Shown here piece by piece: positions 36,720-46,500 of a stretch of DNA of 64,000 nt. The position numbers and the translations under genes were made by a program. The DNA is from Cognataquiflexum nitidum (GTDB lineage Bacteria > Bacteroidota > Bacteroidia > Cytophagales > Cyclobacteriaceae): NCBI RefSeq assembly GCF_022538055.1, contig NZ_JAKZAM010000004.1, forward strand, positions 124,001 through 188,000, in the 5' to 3' direction. The notes beneath the pieces are model-generated. The model saw only the letters and a program-made list of their open reading frames with translations, had not been told where the DNA came from and ran no database searches. Numbering within the stretch: position 1 is the stretch's first letter; each line of letters starts with the position of its first letter.

Positions 36720-37472
36720 ATGCGATACAGTCTGTTTTTTTACCTCTTCCAAAAAGCCAAAATCCGGCTTGGAATACTCAAATTGACGAAAGAAGATGTT
36801 GGTATTTTGGAAAGTTTTTTCGCCTATTATCGCCAACTTAACCCAAATCATAAACTAGACTTTGAGAAGCGGCTTGTTTATTTTCTAGCCATCAAAAAAT
36901 TTGTCCCAAGAGGAATAGAAATGGTAACCCGGGAAATGGAACTGTTGATCAGTGCCACGGCAGTCATGATTTCTTTTGGCTTTCGGGATGTCAATTTGAA
37001 GCATTTCAAAAAGATCCTAATCTACAATGACAATTATTATTCCACCATCAACAAGCAATATCACCAAGGTGAGGTGAATCCAAGGCTTGGAATCATTGTG
37101 ATTTCATGGAAGAATTTTGTCAAGGGAATGGCAGATGGGGCAGACGGCGTCAACCTTGGGATACATGAAATGGCACATGCGCTTAAGCTAGAAAATCAAA
37201 TCCATTACAACGGGCAAAGTAATTTTTTTAACCCCAAGAGATGGATGGATTTTTCGGTTTTAGCCAAAAATGAAATCCAGAGAATTATGGACGGTGAAGA
37301 CTCCATATTTAGGGATTCGGCAGCCAACAATCCCCATGAGTTTTTTGCAGTGGCGTTGGAATCGTTTTTTGAAAATCCACAAAGGCTAAAGGATTATGAT
37401 AGCGGCCTGTACCAATCTTTGGTCTTTTTATTGAAGCAAGATCCGATCGTTTTGAGTAATGGAAGATCGTGA
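36720..37472 (+). CDS. MtfA-like zinc metallopeptidase (M90 family)
   Basis: Zinc peptidase resembling MtfA, the Mlc-titrating factor of E. coli. The metal motif is GIHEMAHAL with His149, Glu150 and His153. A distal Glu ligand is probably in the NPHEFFAVALESFFENP stretch. Length 250. The N-terminus has no convincing signal peptide, so it is likely cytoplasmic. Mlc itself is not expected in Bacteroidota, so the target here is unknown. It is followed by the antitoxin-like gene 66 bp downstream. Confidence 0.85.
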   Translation: MRYSLFFYLFQKAKIRLGILKLTKEDVGILESFFAYYRQLNPNHKLDFEKRLVYFLAIKKFVPRGIEMVTREMELLISATAVMISFGFRDVNLKHFKKILIYNDNYYSTINKQYHQGEVNPRLGIIVISWKNFVKGMADGADGVNLGIHEMAHALKLENQIHYNGQSNFFNPKRWMDFSVLAKNEIQRIMDGEDSIFRDSAANNPHEFFAVALESFFENPQRLKDYDSGLYQSLVFLLKQDPIVLSNGRS

Positions 37473-37538
37473 TTCGAGGAAAAGAATTATTTTCACTCAA
37501 ATTCAATTATTTGTATATTGTTGAAAACTTATCAGATT

Positions 37539-37763
37539 ATGGGAAAAATTGTCCTTGAAGTAGATAAAAAAACTGCTGAAAAATGGGATGGAATTTCCTT
37601 GGATCAGAAAAAATTGCTTTCAAAAAAAATTGATCAATTGCTTCAGGCAAGCCTAGAAAAAGGGAATAATGATTTTTGGGTATTTGTTGATGAAATTCGA
37701 AATGAAGCTAAAACAAATGGACTCACTGAGGCAGAGCTTAATGAAATTTTGAATGAAGGCTGA
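37539..37763 (+). CDS. Antitoxin-like small protein upstream of truncated PIN gene
   Basis: A 74-residue acidic, helical protein (MGKIVLEVDKKTAEKWDGIS..). It overlaps the following PIN-domain fragment by 11 bp, the arrangement of VapBC-like toxin-antitoxin pairs. The C-terminal part ENA-like DEIRNEAKTNGLTEAELNEIL resembles antitoxin tails preceding PIN toxins in Bacteroidota, from memory. ATG 37539 is preferred over 37518 since the beta strand KIVLEVD begins there. With its partner broken, it is now an orphan. Confidence 0.65.
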   Translation: MGKIVLEVDKKTAEKWDGISLDQKKLLSKKIDQLLQASLEKGNNDFWVFVDEIRNEAKTNGLTEAELNEILNEG

Positions 37764-37878
37764 TTTCAGATTTGTGGTGGACACCAATGTTTTGGTAAGT
37801 GTGATTTTATCTCCATCAAATAAAAGTCGATTAGCGGTTGAAAAAGCATTCAAACTCAGAACCCAAATTTTAAATTAA
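37753..37878 (+). pseudogene. Truncated PIN-domain toxin (VapC-like)
   Basis: Forty-one codons starting inside the antitoxin gene. The peptide begins MKADFRFVVDTNVLVSVIL, the first beta strand and catalytic Asp (VVDTN) of a PIN nuclease, then SPSNKSRLAVEKAF, the usual first helix. It stops at TAA after QILN, whereas PIN toxins of this type have about 130-145 residues. The remaining acidic residues are missing, and no continuation is seen in any frame downstream, so it is inferred to be a deletion remnant without nuclease activity. Confidence 0.75.
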
Positions 37879-37947
37879 AGTCATTTAGATCTGGGATCTT
37901 ATTTTTTTGATGAACAGAATGTTGGAAAATGGTTATTATGTCCGGAA

Positions 37948-37975
37948 CTTCCGTCTTCCGTCTTCGGTCTTCCGT
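37948..37975 (+). repeat. Tandem heptamer CTTCCGT x4
   Basis: Four copies of a 7-bp unit: CTTCCGT, CTTCCGT, CTTCGGT, CTTCCGT. It begins 70 bp after the truncated PIN gene. Confidence 0.65.
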
Positions 37976-37998
37976 CCAGTTTGAAGTAGATTTTAGAA

Positions 37999-38014
37999 TT
38001 ACTGGCAAAGAAGC
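37999..38014 (+). repeat. 16-bp element TTACTGGCAAAGAAGC, copy 2
   Basis: Matches 36666-36681 at 15 of 16 positions. It sits 23 bp downstream of the heptamer repeat. Confidence 0.4.
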
Positions 38015-38104
38015 AGGTTTCCACTTATACTTTTAGAAATTTACAGACGGTATTGTCCCTTTTCCTGAATTTATTCTAATTCGCTTGATCAAATCCCATC
38101 AAAA

Positions 38105-39391
38105 ATGAAACTGAATCTGACCTTCCTTCTTGTATTTTCCCTGGTAATTGGAAACCATGTCTTTGCACAGACTATCCAACCCAAATACCAAAAAGAAGTA
38201 CAGGAACTGGCCAAGAAACCTGCCATACAAAAGGCATTTGATTACATCATCGAGATCGATCCGGTGACCATTCAGGATATGGTTACACTCACAGAAATCC
38301 CTACGCCGACTTTCCACGAAAAGGAGAAAGGTATTGTCTTTGCAGACATGCTGCGCAAAGCCGGGGCCGACTCTGTTTGGACAGATGAGGTAGGTAATGT
38401 CATTGCGCTGCGAAAAGGAACCAAATCGGACAAGACTATCGTGGTCGACGCGCATTTGGATACTGTTTTTCCTTTTGGCACTGATGTGAAAGTCAAGCAA
38501 AAAGGCGATACCTTATTTGCGCCGGGAATCACGGATGCCAACAGGGCATTGGCAGTAGTAGTGGCTTTGGTCAAAACCATGAACAGTCAAAACATCAGGA
38601 CTGAAAGCGATATCTGGTTTACAGGTTCGGTCGGCGAGGAAGGTCTCGGAGACCTGAAAGGCATGAAACATCTTTTCCGCGAAGGCGGGCAACCTATCGC
38701 TTCTTTTATTGCCATTGACGGTGGAGGATTGGAAGATATTGTCAATGGTGGAATTGGCTCGCTCCGATACAGAGTAACTTTCAAAGGCCCGGGGGGACAT
38801 TCCTATGGGGCTTTTGGGATTGGAAATCCACACAATGCACTCGCACAGGCAGTTGCTTCTTTTGTGCCAAAAGCCGATGAATTTACCAAAGAAGGTTTGA
38901 AAACAACATATAGCATTTCTGTTTTGGGCGGAGGAACTTCGGTCAATTCCATTCCCTTTGAATCTTGGATGCTCGTGGACATGCGCTCCGAAAGTCAGGA
39001 CAAGCTGAAGGGGATCAACCAAATATTCTTGGAATCCATGCAGGAAGGTTTGGCCAAGGAAAACAAAATCATCCGAAGAGGTGAAGCCCTGACTGTCGAC
39101 ATCGAAAAAGTAGGAGACCGTCCAAGTGGAATAGCATCACCGGAATCAACCCTGATCCAACAAACCATGGCCATCGCTGATTACCTTACAGGAGGAAAAA
39201 AACCAGAGCTAAGCTCAAGCTCTACCAACAGCAATGTGGGATTTTCCAAAGGAATCCCTGCAGTGACCATCGGCCGCGGTGGCATCGGATATGGTGCACA
39301 CAGCCTAGGAGAATACTTCATCAACAAAGAGGGTCACTTGGCTATTCAGCAAGCTTTGTTGCTTGTGTTGATGCAGGGAGGATGGAAATAA
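38105..39391 (+). CDS. Secreted M20-family metallopeptidase
   Basis: Zinc di-metal amino- or dipeptidase of clan MH. Signal peptide about 1-20 (ends VFAQ). Metal and catalytic residues are in VDAHLDTVFP (His, and Asp of the general-base motif), PGITDANRA (bridging Asp), GSVGEEGLGD (catalytic Glu and metal Glu), FIAIDGGG (Asp) and GAHSLGEYF (last His). The lid or dimerisation domain lies at about 215-320. Length 428. Peptidase T-like or tripeptidase activity is likely but unproven. It is isolated, with no operon partner. Confidence 0.9.
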   Translation: MKLNLTFLLVFSLVIGNHVFAQTIQPKYQKEVQELAKKPAIQKAFDYIIEIDPVTIQDMVTLTEIPTPTFHEKEKGIVFADMLRKAGADSVWTDEVGNVIALRKGTKSDKTIVVDAHLDTVFPFGTDVKVKQKGDTLFAPGITDANRALAVVVALVKTMNSQNIRTESDIWFTGSVGEEGLGDLKGMKHLFREGGQPIASFIAIDGGGLEDIVNGGIGSLRYRVTFKGPGGHSYGAFGIGNPHNALAQAVASFVPKADEFTKEGLKTTYSISVLGGGTSVNSIPFESWMLVDMRSESQDKLKGINQIFLESMQEGLAKENKIIRRGEALTVDIEKVGDRPSGIASPESTLIQQTMAIADYLTGGKKPELSSSSTNSNVGFSKGIPAVTIGRGGIGYGAHSLGEYFINKEGHLAIQQALLLVLMQGGWK

Positions 39392-39429
39392 TAACCCATT
39401 TGTGGTTTTTCATATCAGAATCCTGAAAT

Positions 39430-39466
39430 CTGATATTTATGGATATTGGGATATTTTTAGATATTA
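39430..39466 (-). repeat. AATATC element, copy 3 (reverse orientation, 10-8-10)
   Basis: GATATT at 39432, 39442, 39450 and 39460, that is AATATC four times on the minus strand with spacing 10-8-10, the same as at 685-718. Confidence 0.6.
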
Positions 39467-39491
39467 TTTGTATAGCCCCGATTCTAGCATC

Positions 39492-39539
39492 AAGGTCAAG
39501 ATCTCAGCAATTATATCGCCGAAGGCAGTATATCCACCT
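39492..39539 (+). repeat. 48-bp direct repeat, copy A
   Basis: 43 of 48 bases match 39610-39657. The best-kept part is TTATATCGCCGAAGGCA, which ends before TATATCCACCT. Confidence 0.7.
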
Positions 39540-39609
39540 TATCACAAACTGAAATCATTTAATTTTCCAGAATAAACCTTAGCCATAAATTATGATCCAA
39601 TTTTTGGTA

Positions 39610-39657
39610 AAGGTTAAGATCTTAGAATTTATATCGCCGAAGGCAATATATCCACCT
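39610..39657 (+). repeat. 48-bp direct repeat, copy B
   Basis: Second copy, 118 bp downstream of copy A, followed directly by the two 19-bp repeats. Confidence 0.7.
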
Positions 39658-39700
39658 ATATCACGAAGTATATATCTCTCAATATCACGAAGTATATATC
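39658..39700 (+). repeat. Two 19-bp repeats (ATATCACGAAGTATATATC)
   Basis: Identical copies at 39658-39676 and 39682-39700, a 24-bp period. Confidence 0.7.
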
Positions 39701-39742
39701 ATTTCTATTCCGAATTACTTCATTCTCGGAATCTTCGCTTCG

Positions 39743-41380
39743 CTACGATTTCCTCTCCACTTCTCTCAGATTCTCCAATTTCTTATTTCTCAAAAATCCA
39801 TTGATATCCTCAAAGTGTTCTTTCACCCGTTTGTTTCCGAATTCAAATACCTTGGTCACCAAACCATCCAAGAAATCCCTGTCGTGGGACACGATGATCA
39901 AAGTGCCGTCAAAAGCCTTCAATGCATCTTTGATGATGTCCTTGGTTTTCATATCCAGGTGATTGGTAGGTTCATCGAGGATCAAAAGGTTGACGGGTTC
40001 AAGAAGCAGTTTGATCATCGCCAACCTCGTCTTTTCCCCGCCGGATAGGACTTTCACTTTTTTGTTGATATCATCTCCTTTGAACATAAATGCTCCCAAC
40101 AAATCTTTGATCTTACCCCTTACTTCTCCGACTGCGATCTGATCAATGGTTTCGAATATGGTGAGACTTTCATCCAATAAGGAAGCCTGATTTTGAGCAA
40201 AGTAGCCGATCATGGCATTGTGGCCCAATTCGCATTTGCCCTGAAAATCAATTTCACCCATGATGGCTTTGATCATGGTGGATTTCCCTTCACCATTTTT
40301 ACCTACAAAAGAGATTTTCTGACCGCTTTCAATGATCATGCTAGCATCCTTGAACACAACATGGTCACCATAGGATTTGGTAAGTTCTTCGACGATCACG
40401 GGGTATTTTCCCGATCTTGGTGAAGGAGGAAAGCGTAACTTCAAGGCTGAAGTATCCACTTCGTCTACCTCAATGATTTCCATTTTTTCCAGCATTTTTA
40501 CCCGTGACTGCACCTGAAGGGTTTTGGAATAAGTCCCTTTGAATCGGTCGATGAATTCCTGAATATCGGCAATAGTCCGCTGCTGCTCTTCGAAATGTTT
40601 CTGCTGCTGCTCCCGGCGCTCTTTTCTCAATTCAAGGTAATGGCTGTATTTGGCTTTGTAGTCATAGATCCGGCCCATCGTTACTTCAATAGTCCGGGTA
40701 GTGATGTTGTCCACAAATGCCCGGTCGTGGGAGATGACCACTACGGCTTTTGCTTTTTGGGTCAAAAAATCTTCCAGCCATTGGATGGATTCTATGTCAA
40801 GGTGGTTGGTCGGTTCATCCAATAGGATCAAATCAGGTTTTAGCAAAAGAATCTTGGCAAGTTCGATCCGCATCCTCCATCCACCGGAGAATTCAGACGT
40901 TGATCTTTTGAAATCTTTTCTTTCAAATCCCAATCCCAAAAGTACTTTCTCCACTTCTGCTTCGTAATTGACTTCCTCGATGGCGTAGAACTTTTCACTG
41001 AGTTCGGAAACCTGCTCGATGATTTTATAATAATCTTCGGAGTCATAGTCAGTCCTGACGGTCAGTTCCTCGTTGAGCCTTTCGATCTCGGTTTTCATAT
41101 CGAGGTAGGAAGCAAATGCCTTGGAAGTTTCCTCAAAAACCGTACAGTCATCCGCTGTCAACAGATGCTGTGGCAGGTAAGCGATCACCGCTCCCTTTGG
41201 AGCGGAAACGCCCCCTGAGGAAGGTTTGGTTCCGCCGGCGATGATTTTGAGCATGGTGGATTTGCCAGCACCGTTTTTGCCCATCAGGGCTATTTTGTCA
41301 TTTTCGTTGATGGAAAATGATACATCACTGAAGAGGGCTTTGCCGCCGTGGATGACGGAGATATTGTCTACTGAAATCAT
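39743..41380 (-). CDS. ABC-F family ATP-binding cassette protein (YbiT/Uup-like)
   Basis: Soluble ABC-F protein with two ABC domains: Walker A GKNGAGKSTML (about 34-45) and GKNGEGKSTMI (about 345-355), each with LSGGE or FSGGW signatures. A coiled linker between them (about 235-300) is rich in E/R/Q. No membrane segment. ABC-F proteins act on the ribosome or in antibiotic protection. The start at 41380 (MISVDNISVIHGG) is preferred to the longer frame at 41461, whose extra residues lie around a -7-like box TACCTTTG (plus strand 41400-41407). Length 545. Confidence 0.88.
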   Translation of the reverse strand: MISVDNISVIHGGKALFSDVSFSINENDKIALMGKNGAGKSTMLKIIAGGTKPSSGGVSAPKGAVIAYLPQHLLTADDCTVFEETSKAFASYLDMKTEIERLNEELTVRTDYDSEDYYKIIEQVSELSEKFYAIEEVNYEAEVEKVLLGLGFERKDFKRSTSEFSGGWRMRIELAKILLLKPDLILLDEPTNHLDIESIQWLEDFLTQKAKAVVVISHDRAFVDNITTRTIEVTMGRIYDYKAKYSHYLELRKERREQQQKHFEEQQRTIADIQEFIDRFKGTYSKTLQVQSRVKMLEKMEIIEVDEVDTSALKLRFPPSPRSGKYPVIVEELTKSYGDHVVFKDASMIIESGQKISFVGKNGEGKSTMIKAIMGEIDFQGKCELGHNAMIGYFAQNQASLLDESLTIFETIDQIAVGEVRGKIKDLLGAFMFKGDDINKKVKVLSGGEKTRLAMIKLLLEPVNLLILDEPTNHLDMKTKDIIKDALKAFDGTLIIVSHDRDFLDGLVTKVFEFGNKRVKEHFEDINGFLRNKKLENLREVERKS

Positions 41381-41600
41381 GGAAAAGAAATTGAAGCCGC
41401 AAAGGTAAGGAATTGAAAGAACTTGTCCGCCGTGGTGGATTGGAAGATTGGAAAATTTCAAAATAGGATGATAGAAGTTCTTAAAGTATTAAATGCTGCT
41501 AAAAACAAATTCCTTGACTTTGAAATCTGAAATTCTCTGCTTCTTTTCTTGTTCTCAACTTAGTTGATTTGTTGCCATGCTCCCAAAGAAGTACTTATCC

Positions 41601-43196
41601 TCATCTCATAATACTTTTAATAAGGTTTTTCCTCAAAATAGCGGATGAAGTAATCAGACCGCTCATAAGCGCGCCTCCGATCCCACAGGAAACAATATCT
41701 TGCCCGGTCAGGTATAGGTTTTTAAAAGGAGTATGTGAAGTAAGGTATTCATTTCGGAATCTTTCAGGACTGTGTTCGAGCCCATATATTTCACCTGATT
41801 GGTAGCCTGTAAAATTTTTAGTGGATAGAGGCGTGGAAAGCTCGTAATAATCTATCTGTCCCCTTAAATGGGGAAGTTGCCTGTAGAGGTTTTCCAATAA
41901 CCGCAAGGACCATTTCTCTTTCATGGCATTGTAATCTTCCCCTCTTTTTCCCCAACGGGTATCTTCCCAGTTTTTAAACCACTCATACGGAGCCAGCGAG
42001 ATTATCTCTATGGTGGAAGTCCCGGGGTAACGGTTTACCCAATCCGGATCTTTGGCCGAAGGAAAGGAAATATAGACTACGGGAAACGGCTTGTCATCCG
42101 GATTGGCGAGGTATTCCCGCACCGTTTTATCGTGGTCGTAGCCAGGGTAAATCCAGAAATTGGAAGTGGGCAATTGTAATTCTATGCTGTTTTTTTTCAA
42201 TCCGATATACAGACATATATGTGCCACGGAAGCACGCAAGCCATCAAATTGACGTTCCAGTTTGGGATAAAGCGGATGCTGCTTGTCGATGAGCTTTTGA
42301 AAGGTATTAAATACTCCTGCATTGCTGATGATGCGGTCAGCTTTCAGCACATGGTCATCTGCCATGCGCACGCCTACTGCCTTATTTCCTTCGAAAATAA
42401 TCTCCTTCACCTCAGCATTGGAATACACATCCCCACCTCCTGCTGTGATTTGGGGATAGATGTTTTCGGCAATTTTGGCCGATCCACCCACAGGGAAGTA
42501 CCCTCCATTGAAATAGTGATTGACCAGGATGGCATGCATGGCAAAACTGCTTTGCGCAGGAGGAAGACCATAATCTCCGTATTGGCCACAAAGTACCCCG
42601 ATTAGTTTTTCATTGTCCGTGAAAGTACGGAGCATTTCCAGGGTGCTGATATCCGAGAATTTATGGAATTTTTTTGAAGTCCATTTGCGAAGCCATTTCC
42701 CGACCAATCCGGGAACCACTTTCATGCTATAGAAATCTTTGCTGCTTACAATTACATTTTTCACTGCCTCCATGTAGCGGTCAATGGCAGCATGGTCTTC
42801 AGGAGTATCAAAATCTGATTTTAGTTTGGCAACAAGATTTTTTCGGCCTTTCACCAAATCATAGGTTTTATCCTCAAAAACGATCTTATCATACACTTCC
42901 CCCATGTCTTTCCACTGTAATTTCCCTTGAGTGATGTGCTGGAAAAGGCGCGGCATAAGTTTTTGGTTATTGTGCATATCGCCGACATAGTGAATGCCCA
43001 CATCCCATTCATAATCTTTTCTTTTGAAAACATGGGTAAAACCTCCGATGGTGTAGTGTTTTTCAAGTACCAGCACTTTTTGGCCGTGTTGGGAAAGTAG
43101 GGCAGCCGCGGTAAGCCCGCCCAGTCCCGAACCAATGACAATGGCGTCATACTGACCGGAAGGTTTACTTTGTTTGTAGGAAGGGAAATTGCGCAT
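41601..43196 (-). CDS. FAD-dependent phytoene-desaturase/retinol-saturase-like oxidoreductase
   Basis: Rossmann FAD-binding motif YDAIVIGSGLGGLTAAALL at residues about 16-35, then EKHYTIGGFTHVFKRKDYEWDVGIHYVG, the CrtI/retinol saturase family hallmark. A second FAD-contacting motif near the C-terminus is YLTGQDIVSCGIGGALMSGL. Length 531 fits the family. Homologues include carotenoid isomerases, all-trans-retinol 13,14-reductases and phytoene desaturases. No crt genes are nearby, so a carotenoid role is not supported by context; substrate unknown. Confidence 0.88.
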   Translation of the reverse strand: MRNFPSYKQSKPSGQYDAIVIGSGLGGLTAAALLSQHGQKVLVLEKHYTIGGFTHVFKRKDYEWDVGIHYVGDMHNNQKLMPRLFQHITQGKLQWKDMGEVYDKIVFEDKTYDLVKGRKNLVAKLKSDFDTPEDHAAIDRYMEAVKNVIVSSKDFYSMKVVPGLVGKWLRKWTSKKFHKFSDISTLEMLRTFTDNEKLIGVLCGQYGDYGLPPAQSSFAMHAILVNHYFNGGYFPVGGSAKIAENIYPQITAGGGDVYSNAEVKEIIFEGNKAVGVRMADDHVLKADRIISNAGVFNTFQKLIDKQHPLYPKLERQFDGLRASVAHICLYIGLKKNSIELQLPTSNFWIYPGYDHDKTVREYLANPDDKPFPVVYISFPSAKDPDWVNRYPGTSTIEIISLAPYEWFKNWEDTRWGKRGEDYNAMKEKWSLRLLENLYRQLPHLRGQIDYYELSTPLSTKNFTGYQSGEIYGLEHSPERFRNEYLTSHTPFKNLYLTGQDIVSCGIGGALMSGLITSSAILRKNLIKSIMR

Positions 43197-43598
43197 GATC
43201 AGGCTTTTTACTTAAATATAGTGCAATAGAAAGATATAGCAGTAGAAATTTCTTTAAACTGTGTGAGAGGGAATGAGCAACGAAGAGAACTTATTCCACG
43301 AGCTACTCTTTTTACCTGCTACACATCATTCGGTTCAAATATCCTGTTATTCTACTTTTTATGAATGGTATTTCCTTCTTTGAGGCTTTCCAATACTAGG
43401 ATGTCCATGATGGCGACTGGCTCGACTTTTTGGGAAATCTTCACCAATCGACCCGCTGTGGGCCATAGCCGGGACATTTGTTTTCTTTTTTGTACATCAG
43501 TTAAGTGATTGTACTTCCTGAGCCATTTGTACAAAAAAAAGCCTCCAATATCAAAACTTGACTTTGGAGGCTGGTTTTTAGGTTTGCAACTTTTCAGC
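43197..43598. other. Gene-poor interval
   Basis: A 402-bp gap. Apart from the terminator at 43532-43572 I see nothing convincing. A 60-codon minus-strand ORF (43352-43534) starts inside that terminator and is probably spurious. Confidence 0.5.
43532..43572 (-). terminator. Terminator of the giant T9SS cargo gene
   Basis: On the minus strand, a 9-bp stem (arms 43540-43548 and 43564-43572, AGCCTCCAA/TTGGAGGCT) is followed by eight T. It lies 27 nt after the stop. Confidence 0.85.
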
Positions 43599-46500
43599 TT
43601 ATTTTTTCAGGAACTTAAATGTATGAGGGTATCCGTTGGTATTTAACATGAGGATAAACATTCCCGGTTTCAATCCTAAATTAGAAATATCCAAGACCAG
43701 TTTACCATTTTCTGATTCAAACTCCTGGTTAAACAACCGGACACCTTTCAGATCGAAAATGCTGACTTCTACTTGCTCTTCTACTTGTCCCGAAAGCTCA
43801 AGATTGATAATGTCTGAGACAGGATTTGGATACATTCTTGTAACCCTTGGGAGATCCCTCGCCTGAGGATCTTTCTCCATCACATCAGCATTCTCTTGAG
43901 GATTCTCAGATTCGTCCGATTCCGAATGCGTTCCATTCGTTCTGAAAGCCTCCGAGGTAATGGAGAATTTAATGGTCAAAGTAGAGCCTTTGGTCCCTCT
44001 TCTTTTGGATTGAGAATAGGGAGTAGCCGTCAGGATATAGTTGCCAACAGGCAGAATCCTTCCGTTATAATTTCCATTTCTATCTCCGAACAGCGCGTAT
44101 GGTTCCACATTTTCAGTTATTGTACGGTTTACAGGGCCGGAGATCCTAAGGAAAACACTACCCACTACTGATGGATTGGTGTTCGCCCTGATGTTCAGAC
44201 TCAGTCCCTGAACCTGGTTTTGGCTGATCTGAATACCGTCTGTCAGCTCCATGATAGCCCCATTGGTACCTGCATTGATCAGTGTAAAGCCTGAGATGGT
44301 CAACGGCGGGGCACTTTGGGTTACATTCACTTGGGAAGTTGCAGAGAAATTCCCATCCTGTGTCGTGGCAGTTATTGTTGCCTCTCCCGGGCTTATTGCA
44401 GTTACCAGACCGGATGAATTTACCGTTGCCACCAATTGGTCGGAAGTAGACCATACCACCGCTTTATTGGTCGCATTGGAAGGCGTTACTGTTGCATTCA
44501 CCTGAATGGTGGTTCCAACTTGGAGTGAAGAGGTCGAAGGTGTAACCGTTATTCCTGTCACTGGGGCAGGTGTAGGGACAATGGAGAACCTGATGGTAGT
44601 GGTCGAACCTGCAGTTCCTCTTCTTTTGGATTGAGAATAGGGAGTAGCCGTCAGGATATAGTTGCCAACAGGCAAAATCCTTCCGTTATAATTTCCATTT
44701 CTATCTCCGAACAGCGCGTATGGTTCCACATTTTCAGTTATTGTTCGGTTCACAGGACCGGAGATGGTGATGAAAACACTTCCCACCACTGTTGGATTGG
44801 TATTCGCTCTGACATTCAGACTCAGTCCCTGAACCTGGTTTTGGCTGATCTGAAGACCGTCTGTCAGCTCCATGATAACCGAATTCGTTCCTGCATTGAT
44901 GAGGGAGAAACTGATCAAGTCATTATCGGGATCCACACAATCTGCTACACCATTGTTGTTGCTATCGGGGAAGCCTTCGTCTGTCTGACCGTTGCAATTG
45001 TTATCGACTCCATCACATACTTCGGTTGCATCAGGGTTGATAGCAGAATTGTCATCATTGCAGTCTCCGGTTGTAGCGGTTAGTTCATATGAGAGTTTGT
45101 AGCCTTGAGGGCGGGTACACTGCGTCAAGGTGTTTCCGTTGCTGTAGCCGTCATTGTCTGCATCTTGAAACCAGGTGCGGGTCACCGTTATGGTCGCATC
45201 GGTATCATCACAATCGGAACCAAGTGTGGTGTCTTTATACCCATCAGGTATTTCTTCGCCATAACATATTTCAGCTCGGCCGTTATCATAACCATCATTG
45301 TCTATATCAATGAAGAAAGTTCCGTTACGATACTTTGTGGCCTCGTTTGGTGCGCAGTCTTCCCCGTCAGGTACCCCATCTTCATCTGTATCTGGCAGTA
45401 TACATACATCGCTTGTAGCTAGGTTGCAGTCGTCATCATTTCCGTTGCCGCAGACTTCGGTTGCGCCGGGGTTGATAGCGGCATCATTATCATTGCAATC
45501 TCCACTAGTGGCAGTTAACTCCCCTACAAGTTTGTAGCCCTGCGGCTGTGTACACTGTGTAAGGATTGTACCATCGCTGTAGCCATCGTCATCGTCATCC
45601 TTGTACCATATTGTGGAAGGATTGATTTCGCTGTTTCCATCATTACAATCAGTAGCTAGATTGGTTAATTCGGATTGCAGCTTATAATTTTCCGGCCTTG
45701 AACACTGCCTTATGGTTTGACCATTGGTATAATCATCGCCATCTTGGTCTTTAAACCACAAGGTATTCGGATTTAGAGCTGCATTGTTATCATTACAATC
45801 CCCAACAATGGCTATTAATTCATTCTGTAGTTTATGGTTTTCAGGTCGTTCGCATTGTACAATATAATTACCTGTACTATAGTCATCATTATCAAAGTCC
45901 GGATACCATCTGGTATTTGGGTTAATTGTTTCATCACTATCATCACAATCCCCGCCCGTCGCTACTGTTCCTACGCGTTTATATCCCGAAGGCTGGAAGC
46001 AACTTTGCTGACTTGTGCCATCACTGAATCCATCATTGTCGGCATCCTTATACCAAACTGTACCCGGGCTAACCGATGCATTGTTGTCATCACAATCCAG
46101 CGTCAATCCTGCCAACTCTGAAGCGAGCTTTCCTGGGGTAAAGGTTGTGGAGAAGATACCGCCATAAGAAAACAGTGGTAGGTTACAACCGGTTGATGTT
46201 CGGTTACTAGGGTATCCATCACCATCCCTGTCTTCGTACCACACAGTGTTTGGATTAATATCTGATCTGCTGTCATCACAATCGGTATTGTTGGCTACAT
46301 GTCCTTCAGGCATTGAGCAGGCTTGTATTGTTACAAAAGGGTCGCCAAAACCATCTCCATCCGCATCGCGGTAAAAGGTGGTTGATCCCCCTTCATCAAT
46401 TTGTGCGTTACAGTTATTATCAATTCCATCACATAGTTCTGTTGCCCCTGGATTGATGGCAGGATTGTTATCATCGCAATCTCCAGGTTGCTGATTGGTT

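Larger units (their letters stand above)
39392..39742. other. Repeat-rich intergenic region
   Basis: A 351-bp gap between convergent genes with no ORF of note. It holds the reversed AATATC element (39430-39466), two copies of a 48-bp repeat (39492-39539 and 39610-39657) and two 19-bp repeats (39658-39676 and 39682-39700). Confidence 0.7.

Noticed and set aside
43352..43534. 60-codon minus-strand ORF
   Set aside because: It begins inside the terminator of the preceding gene, has no family match and no sensible start context.
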